The notes under the pieces are model-generated. The model was not told the origin of the DNA, made no database searches, and was given only the letters and a program-made list of their open reading frames with translations. Shown piece after piece: positions 12,745 through 17,201 of a stretch of DNA of 17,201 bases. How positions within the stretch are numbered: position 1 is the first letter of the stretch; each line of letters begins with the position of its first letter. Position numbers and translations under genes: made by a program. The stretch covers positions 1 to 17,201 of the forward strand of contig DCHB01000006.1 of the NCBI GenBank assembly GCA_002314685.1, read 5' to 3'. Origin of the DNA: Clostridiales bacterium UBA1763 (lineage in GTDB: Bacteria; Bacillota; Clostridia; Oscillospirales; Oscillospiraceae).

Positions 12745-13386
12745 TTATGTTTTCTGCTCGGCAAACTGGCACAAATCATTAAGGCAGCATCTGTCGCACT
12801 CGGGTCTGCGTGCTACGCAAATCTCCCTGCCGTGCAGGACTATTCTGTGGCAGAAATCGGAGCTTTTTTCGGGCGGAAGCTGTTTTCTCAGCTCAAATTC
12901 AATCTTTACGGGGTCCTTCATATTATCTACAAGCCCGAGAAGATTGGATATGCGTATGCAGTGCGTATCGACAACAGTCGAGCCCGGGATATTATAGACA
13001 TCGCCGAGGATAAGATTTGCGGTTTTTCTGCCCACTCCGGGGAGCTTGAGAAGCTCATCCATTGAATCGGGCACTTTGCCGCCGTAGCTTTCGACAAGCA
13101 TTTTTGCCGAGGCGACTATATCCCTCGCCTTTGCTCTGTAAAAGCCGCAGGAATGGACATAGCGCTCGACCTCCTCAACCTCGGCTTCGGCAAAGCTTTC
13201 AAGCGTCGGGAAGCGCGCAAACAGTGCGGGAGTTATCATATTGACTCTTGCATCGGTGCATTGTGCGGCAAGACGCACCGAGAACAACAGCTCATAATCC
13301 TTTTCAAAATCAAGCGTGCAGTCGGCAAGGGGATATTCCGCCTCAAGCCGCCTTACGATTTCGAGCACCTGCTCCTTTGTACGCAT
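12745..13386 (-). CDS. nth: Endonuclease III
   Basis: DNA N-glycosylase/AP lyase that starts base-excision repair of oxidised pyrimidines. The 213-residue protein matches the family length. The helix-hairpin-helix is LPGVGRKTANLIL (115-127), containing the catalytic Lys121, followed by the Asp in VVDTHCIR (Asp140). The 4Fe-4S cluster cysteines are complete with the classic spacing at 190, 197, 200 and 206. Cys143 stands where many homologues have Val, beside the catalytic Asp. I chose ATG 13386 (MRTKEQVLEI) because GAGGTGAT precedes it; the frame extends to 13419 without a better site. It is divergent from rarA. Confidence 0.95.
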   Translation of the reverse strand: MRTKEQVLEIVRRLEAEYPLADCTLDFEKDYELLFSVRLAAQCTDARVNMITPALFARFPTLESFAEAEVEEVERYVHSCGFYRAKARDIVASAKMLVESYGGKVPDSMDELLKLPGVGRKTANLILGDVYNIPGSTVVDTHCIRISNLLGLVDNMKDPVKIEFELRKQLPPEKSSDFCHRIVLHGREICVARRPECDRCCLNDLCQFAEQKT

Positions 13387-13407
13387 ACAAATCACCTCTT
13401 CAGCAAA

Positions 13408-13436
13408 AACATAACACAAAACAACAAATTCTTCAA
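13408..13436 (-). promoter_or_regulatory. Possible nth promoter
   Basis: Minus-strand TTGAAG (13431-13436) and TATGTT (13408-13413) with a 17-base spacer. The match is moderate. I saw no comparable plus-strand promoter for rarA in the 65-base gap. Confidence 0.5.
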
Positions 13437-13451
13437 CAGCGAGGTATGCTT

Positions 13452-14711
13452 ATGTATAAGCCTCTTGCAGACGAAATCCGCCCCGACAGTCTTGACGATG
13501 TTGTCGGTCAGCGACACATATTGGGTCATAACGGGATGCTCCGCCGCATTGTTGAAAGCGGGCAAATTCCGAATATGATTTTCTACGGCCCCTCGGGCAC
13601 GGGTAAAACAACCGTTGCGCGCATTATCGCCGAGAAAACAAACCGCACCCTGCGCAAGCTGAACGCTACTACTGCGGGCATTGCGGACATCAAGGCGATA
13701 ATAACGGAGCTTGACACTCTGCTGACTCCTAACGGCGTGCTTTTGTATCTCGACGAGATTCAGTATTTTAATAAGAAGCAGCAGCAATCTCTGCTTGAAT
13801 TCATTGAGGACGGCAGAATTACGCTCATAGCGTCAACCACCGAAAATCCGTATTTTTGCGTGTTCAACGCAATTTTGAGCCGTTCAACCGTGTTTGAGTT
13901 CAAGCACGTTTCCGCGTACGATGTTGAGCCCGCCGTAAGCCGCGCCATTAACATTCTCGCGGAGAGGAACGGTCTAAACCCTGAGCTTGAGGACGGCGTA
14001 CTGCGCCGCATAAGCTCCGCCTGCGGCGGCGATGTGCGCAAGGCGATAAACTCCGTTGAGCTCTTATTTGCCGCGGCAAAGCGCGAGGATGGTAAGGTTT
14101 ATCTAACGCTTGAGGACGCCTCGGCTATATCTCAGCGCAGTGCAATGCGCTACGACCGCGAGGGCGATGAGCATTTTGACGCTCTTTCGGCACTTATGAA
14201 ATCCCTGCGCGGCTCCGATCCCGATGCCGCCCTGCACTATCTTGCGCGGCTCTTGGAGGTCGGCGACCTTGTGGGTGCCTGCCGCAGAATTCTGTGCTCC
14301 GCAAGCGAGGATATAGGGCTTGCCTATCCGCAGGCTGTGCCCATTGTCAAGGCTTGCGTTGATTCGGCTCTGCAGCTCGGACTGCCCGAGGCGAGATTGC
14401 CCCTTGCCGAGGCCGTTGTATTCCTTGCAACCGCGCCGAAATCAAACTCCGCGCTCATGGGAATTGATGCCGCGCTTGCGGATGTTCGCGCGGGCAAAAC
14501 AGGTCCCGTACCGAGACAGCTTCAGAATGTTCACGCCGACGGCACGGGCTTTGAGCGTGAGCAGGGCTACAAATATCCGCACAGCTTCGACAACCATTGG
14601 GTTAAACAGCAGTATCTGCCCGACGCGCTCAAAAATGCTCACTACTACGAGTACGGCGACAACAAAATTGAGCAGGCGGCGAAAAGCTATTGGGAGGCAA
14701 TCAAAAAGTAA
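13452..14711 (+). CDS. rarA: RarA/MgsA-type replication-associated recombination AAA+ ATPase
   Basis: RarA is a clamp-loader-like AAA+ ATPase that acts at stalled replication forks. The protein has 419 residues. Walker A is GPSGTGKTT (46-54), Walker B is LYLDEIQ (98-104), and sensor-1 STTENP lies about 30 residues later. The C-terminal tetramerisation part (PEARLPLAEAVVFLATAPKSNSA onward) is intact. Many relatives read DEIHRFNK where this has DEIQYFNK. The start is ATG 13452, 7 bases after GAGG; ATG 13446 lies too close, and the longer frame from 13248 runs antisense through nth. Its stop overlaps the next start (TAATG), so it heads a tight gene row. Confidence 0.94.
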   Translation: MYKPLADEIRPDSLDDVVGQRHILGHNGMLRRIVESGQIPNMIFYGPSGTGKTTVARIIAEKTNRTLRKLNATTAGIADIKAIITELDTLLTPNGVLLYLDEIQYFNKKQQQSLLEFIEDGRITLIASTTENPYFCVFNAILSRSTVFEFKHVSAYDVEPAVSRAINILAERNGLNPELEDGVLRRISSACGGDVRKAINSVELLFAAAKREDGKVYLTLEDASAISQRSAMRYDREGDEHFDALSALMKSLRGSDPDAALHYLARLLEVGDLVGACRRILCSASEDIGLAYPQAVPIVKACVDSALQLGLPEARLPLAEAVVFLATAPKSNSALMGIDAALADVRAGKTGPVPRQLQNVHADGTGFEREQGYKYPHSFDNHWVKQQYLPDALKNAHYYEYGDNKIEQAAKSYWEAIKK

Positions 14712-14896
14712 TGGATATTCAGGTCGGAGATATTTTGACTATGAAAAAACAGCATCCCTGCGGTGAAAAGCGCTGGCAGGTGCTCAGAACGGGCGCCGAT
14801 TTCAAGCTCCGCTGTCTCGGCTGCGGGCACGAGGTTATGGGTGCAAGAAGCAAGTTTGAAAAAAACATACGGGCAGTTGAACGCGCTGAAAAATGA
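14711..14896 (+). CDS. DUF951 family protein
   Basis: A 61-residue protein starting MDIQVGDILTMKKQHPCG, the typical beginning of DUF951. It contains HPCG near residues 15-18 and CLGCG in the second half, a Cys/His pattern that could bind one metal ion, although this is not shown for the family as far as I know. ATG 14711 overlaps the rarA stop by one base; the longer frame from 14690 lies inside rarA. The stop overlaps the next start by four bases (ATGA), implying translational coupling. Function unknown. Confidence 0.9.
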   Translation: MDIQVGDILTMKKQHPCGEKRWQVLRTGADFKLRCLGCGHEVMGARSKFEKNIRAVERAEK

Positions 14897-15252
14897 TGGT
14901 AAAATATAAAAATGTAATTGTCGTTGCTCTGACTGTTCTGTTTGTGCTTGCGGGTGCCCTGCTTTTGATTAAGCGTGACGGCGGCATGGAGTTTGAAAAG
15001 CTCGCCGAGCCCGTAAGTGTCACCGAGAGCACTGACCGCGAATTATTTGTCGGCGAGAGCATAAACATAAACACAACATCAAAAGCAGAGCTTGAAAGGG
15101 TGCCGAATATCGGTCCCTCGCTTGCCTCGGCGATTATTGAATACCGTGACAGGCACGGAGCTTTTTCGAGCCTCGATGAGCTTGTAAACGTAAAGGGCAT
15201 AGGCGAGACAACGCTCGATAATATCCGCGGCTATCTTCGCACGGAGGGATAG
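14893..15252 (+). CDS. ComEA-like helix-hairpin-helix protein
   Basis: A 119-residue protein with one N-terminal membrane segment (about residues 7-26) and an external C-terminal helix-hairpin-helix domain (about 55-118): INTTSKAELERVPNIGPSLASAIIEYRDRHGAFSSLDELVNVKGIGETTLDNI. This is the ComEA domain, which binds double-stranded DNA during transformation. The first hairpin has NIGPSLA and the second KGIGETT. The linker part found in longer ComEA proteins (the SLBB domain) is missing, so this is a minimal form. No comEB, comEC or other competence gene is present, so a DNA-uptake role is only a family-based guess. ATG 14893 or 14896 could start it. Confidence 0.88.
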   Translation: MMVKYKNVIVVALTVLFVLAGALLLIKRDGGMEFEKLAEPVSVTESTDRELFVGESININTTSKAELERVPNIGPSLASAIIEYRDRHGAFSSLDELVNVKGIGETTLDNIRGYLRTEG

Positions 15253-15254
15253 AT

Positions 15255-16325
15255 TTGAACAATATTCAAAGCATAAGAGACAGCCTCATTGCCTCGGGGC
15301 TTGACGCTGTTTTAATTACCGATGAGAAAAATCAGCGTTACGCAACGAGCTTCGATTTCACCGACGGCGCTGTTGTGGTAACGAGGAAATCCGCGTTTCT
15401 GTTTACGGATTCCCGCTATATCGAGGCGGCGGAAAAGACTGTTGACGGGGATATTTCCCTGCGGCTTTTCGGTGCGGGTAAAAAACTGACCGAGCTTATT
15501 AAGGCCGAGCTTGACTCAGAGTGTGTTGAGTGCTTAGGCGGCGAGGATGGCAAGCTTTCTCACAGTGCCTACCTCAGCTATGAAAAGCTTTTGGGCAGAC
15601 AGCTTATTCCGTGTCAAAGCATTTTCAGTTCCCTGCGAGCCTCAAAGAATGCGCAGGAGCAGGAATATATGCGAAAGGCTCAGCAAATTGCAGAGCTTGC
15701 ACTTGAGGATGTGCTCGCAATTATTAAACCCGGCATAACCGAGCGTGATATTGCCGCGGAAATAACCTATCGACTGTTAAAGCACGGGGGCGAGGGCAAC
15801 AGCTTCGACCCCATTGCCGTGACGGGCAAAAACTCGAGTATGCCGCACGGCGTGCCGAGTGATGCGCCCGTTAAAAACGGCGACTTTGTGACAATGGACT
15901 TCGGGTGCATAAAAAACGGCTACTGCTCGGATATGACGCGCACCGTTGCTGTCGGCTATGCAAGCGATGAGATGAAAAATGTATATGATACCGTGCTGAG
16001 GGCTCAGCTTGCGGGCATAAAAGCTGCCCGTGCGGGCGTGACGGGTGCTGAGATTGACGCCGCGGCAAGGAACATTATTACCGATGCGGGCTACGGTGAT
16101 TATTTCGGTCACAGCTTCGGGCACAGCCTCGGGCTTGATATTCACGAATCCCCCTCGGCATCACCGATGTCAAACACGCCAATGCCCGTCGGCGCCGTAA
16201 TCTCCGCCGAACCGGGAATCTACATTCCCGATAAGTTCGGTGTCAGAATTGAAGACGTGATAATACTAAACGAGCATGGATGCGAGAATATTACGCACGC
16301 AGACAAGTCGCTCATAATCTTATAA
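15255..16325 (+). CDS. M24-family aminopeptidase P-like Xaa-Pro peptidase
   Basis: A 356-residue pita-bread metallopeptidase that would remove N-terminal residues before proline. It has a creatinase-type N-terminal domain (about 1-125) and the catalytic domain (about 130-356). All five metal ligands are visible: Asp215, Asp226, His290, Glu319 and Glu333. The start is TTG 15255, behind GGAGGG with about 7 bases of spacing, three bases after the comEA-like stop. In Bacillus the relative yqhT lies directly upstream of efp; here only one small gene intervenes, a conserved neighbourhood that also fits the proline-related job of EF-P. Confidence 0.93.
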   Translation: MNNIQSIRDSLIASGLDAVLITDEKNQRYATSFDFTDGAVVVTRKSAFLFTDSRYIEAAEKTVDGDISLRLFGAGKKLTELIKAELDSECVECLGGEDGKLSHSAYLSYEKLLGRQLIPCQSIFSSLRASKNAQEQEYMRKAQQIAELALEDVLAIIKPGITERDIAAEITYRLLKHGGEGNSFDPIAVTGKNSSMPHGVPSDAPVKNGDFVTMDFGCIKNGYCSDMTRTVAVGYASDEMKNVYDTVLRAQLAGIKAARAGVTGAEIDAAARNIITDAGYGDYFGHSFGHSLGLDIHESPSASPMSNTPMPVGAVISAEPGIYIPDKFGVRIEDVIILNEHGCENITHADKSLIIL

Positions 16326-16339
16326 TCGGAGGAAAAAAC

Positions 16340-16612
16340 ATGGCTAAAAAGAATACTGCTCAGAAGACAAAGAAGGAAACGAGAAATATCTCCTTCACAC
16401 CTCTGCTTTATGCGGGCATTATTGTTGTATTGGTCACTGCCCTGCTCCAGAATATGCTCCCCTCCTTCCCCGAGGCGGTCAAAAATGTGCTTTATTTCAT
16501 CGGAGTTCTGGCACTTATAGTGTATATGTTCCAGATTGCCTTTGAAAAACGCACGGGAAAAAGCGAAAACGGAGCAGAAAGCAAGGAAAATCGACTTAAG
16601 AACAGAAAATAA
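16340..16612 (+). CDS. Small two-helix membrane protein
   Basis: I placed the start at ATG 16340, behind a GGAGG site, giving 90 residues; the longer frame begins inside the peptidase gene. The Lys-rich N-terminus (about 1-17) is followed by two hydrophobic segments (about 20-37 and 49-66) separated by a short loop with LPSFPEAVK. A charged, probably disordered tail follows. By charge, both ends should be cytosolic. It begins 14 bases after the peptidase stop. I do not recognise it. Confidence 0.8.
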   Translation: MAKKNTAQKTKKETRNISFTPLLYAGIIVVLVTALLQNMLPSFPEAVKNVLYFIGVLALIVYMFQIAFEKRTGKSENGAESKENRLKNRK

Positions 16613-16614
16613 TC

Positions 16615-16643
16615 TTGCATTATGGCGTTATATAATGTAAAAT
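16615..16643 (+). promoter_or_regulatory. efp promoter
   Basis: TTGCAT (16615-16620) and TAAAAT (16638-16643) are 17 bases apart. A TATAAT at 16631-16636 overlaps but lacks a matched -35. Transcription would start near 16650, so efp can be expressed apart from the upstream genes. Confidence 0.7.
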
Positions 16644-16696
16644 ATTTAAGCTAATTTATTATCAAATTGAAAATTTACATAGGAGGATTTACCTAT

Positions 16697-17201
16697 ATGA
16701 TTACAGCAGGCGATTTCAGAAACGGCGTTACCTTTGAGATGGACGGTCAGGTTATGCAGGTCGTAGAGTTCCAGCACGTTAAGCCCGGCAAGGGCGCGGC
16801 ATTTGTCCGTACCAAGATGAAGAACGTCATCACCGGTGCCGTTACCGAAACTTCCTTCAACCCCACCGCAAAGTTCGAGAGTGCTACCGTTGACCGTCAG
16901 ACCATGGAATACAGCTATGCAGACGGCAACCTGTACTACTTCATGAACCCCGAGACCTACGAGCTCGAGCCCGTTGACGAGTCCGTTCTGGGCGACAGCT
17001 TCAAGTTCGTCAAGGAAAACATGCAGTGCACCATCTACTCCTACAAGGGCAAGGTATTCAATGTTGAGCCTCCCTTCTTTGTTGACCTTGTTGTCACCGA
17101 GACCGACCCCGGCTTTGCAGGCAACACCGCTACCAATGCAACCAAACCCGCAACCTTGGAGACCGGCGCAGAGGTTAAGGTTCCTCTCTTCATCGAAGAG
17201 G
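16697..17201 (+). CDS. efp: Elongation factor P, 3' end outside the window
   Basis: EF-P binds between the P and E sites and relieves ribosome stalling at polyproline. The first 168 residues are present; full proteins have about 185. The start MITAGDFRNGVTFEMDGQ, the loop VKPGKGAAFVRTK and the closing LETGAEVKVPLFIEE are characteristic. Lys32 is at the tip of the PGKG loop, the residue carrying 5-aminopentanol in Bacillus-type EF-P; no modification gene is in the window. ATG 16697 follows AGGAGG. The open frame reaches the window end without a stop, so it is cut off, not broken. Domain III is incomplete only because of that cut. Confidence 0.97.
   Translation, partial: MITAGDFRNGVTFEMDGQVMQVVEFQHVKPGKGAAFVRTKMKNVITGAVTETSFNPTAKFESATVDRQTMEYSYADGNLYYFMNPETYELEPVDESVLGDSFKFVKENMQCTIYSYKGKVFNVEPPFFVDLVVTETDPGFAGNTATNATKPATLETGAEVKVPLFIEE

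Noticed and set aside
13248..13451. Longer N-terminus for rarA
   Set aside because: The extension is antisense to nth and lacks a start site; ATG 13452 has a correctly spaced GAGG and gives the usual RarA N-terminus.

Overview
The window looks like chromosomal DNA from an endospore-forming member of the Bacillota, probably class Clostridia (an Oscillospirales-type gut lineage is a guess). The reasons are a YpeB-type spore germination protein, a TagO/MnaA pair of Gram-positive wall-polymer enzymes, tandem-glycine and lysine riboswitches, DUF951, strong AGGAGG-type ribosome sites and sigma-A-like promoters. Most genes are housekeeping. No tRNA, rRNA, CRISPR array, transposase or phage gene was seen.

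Layout. (1) Bases 1-67: end of a dispersed repeat plus a two-way terminator. (2) 67-537 (-): a YfcE-type metallophosphoesterase, divergent from three small uncharacterised genes at 595-1409 (+). (3) 1438-4721 (-): an apparent trpS-tagO-mnaA operon joining tryptophanyl-tRNA synthetase to two early enzymes of wall-teichoic-acid-type synthesis. (4) 4722-4863: divergent trpS and gltX promoters whose -35 boxes occupy almost the same bases. (5) gltX, then ypeB (to 7661), whose ribosome site lies inside the gltX terminator stem. (6) 7740-9531: promoter, tandem glycine riboswitch, terminator and an AGCS-family alanine/glycine:cation symporter. (7) 9532-10007: a gene-free, hairpin-packed region holding two identical terminators around a 195-bp insert. 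(8) 10008-11809 (-): an NhaC-family transporter behind a lysine riboswitch, so probably a LysW-type lysine transporter. (9) proC (+), then nth (-). (10) 13452-16612 (+): rarA, a DUF951 gene, a comEA-like gene, an M24 aminopeptidase and a small membrane protein, packed like an operon. (11) efp under its own promoter, cut by the window end.

The genes serve translation (trpS, gltX, efp), the wall (tagO, mnaA), amino-acid transport and synthesis (AGCS, NhaC/LysW, proC), DNA maintenance (nth, rarA, comEA-like) and germination (ypeB). Two transporter genes, each under a different amino-acid riboswitch, converge on the hairpin-rich region.

The best candidates for something not yet described are the terminator-linked repeat (two copies in opposite orientation, one flanked by a perfect 32-bp terminator duplication), the three-gene small-protein operon, and the overlapping trpS/gltX promoters. 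I did not find a clear new defence or mobile system.
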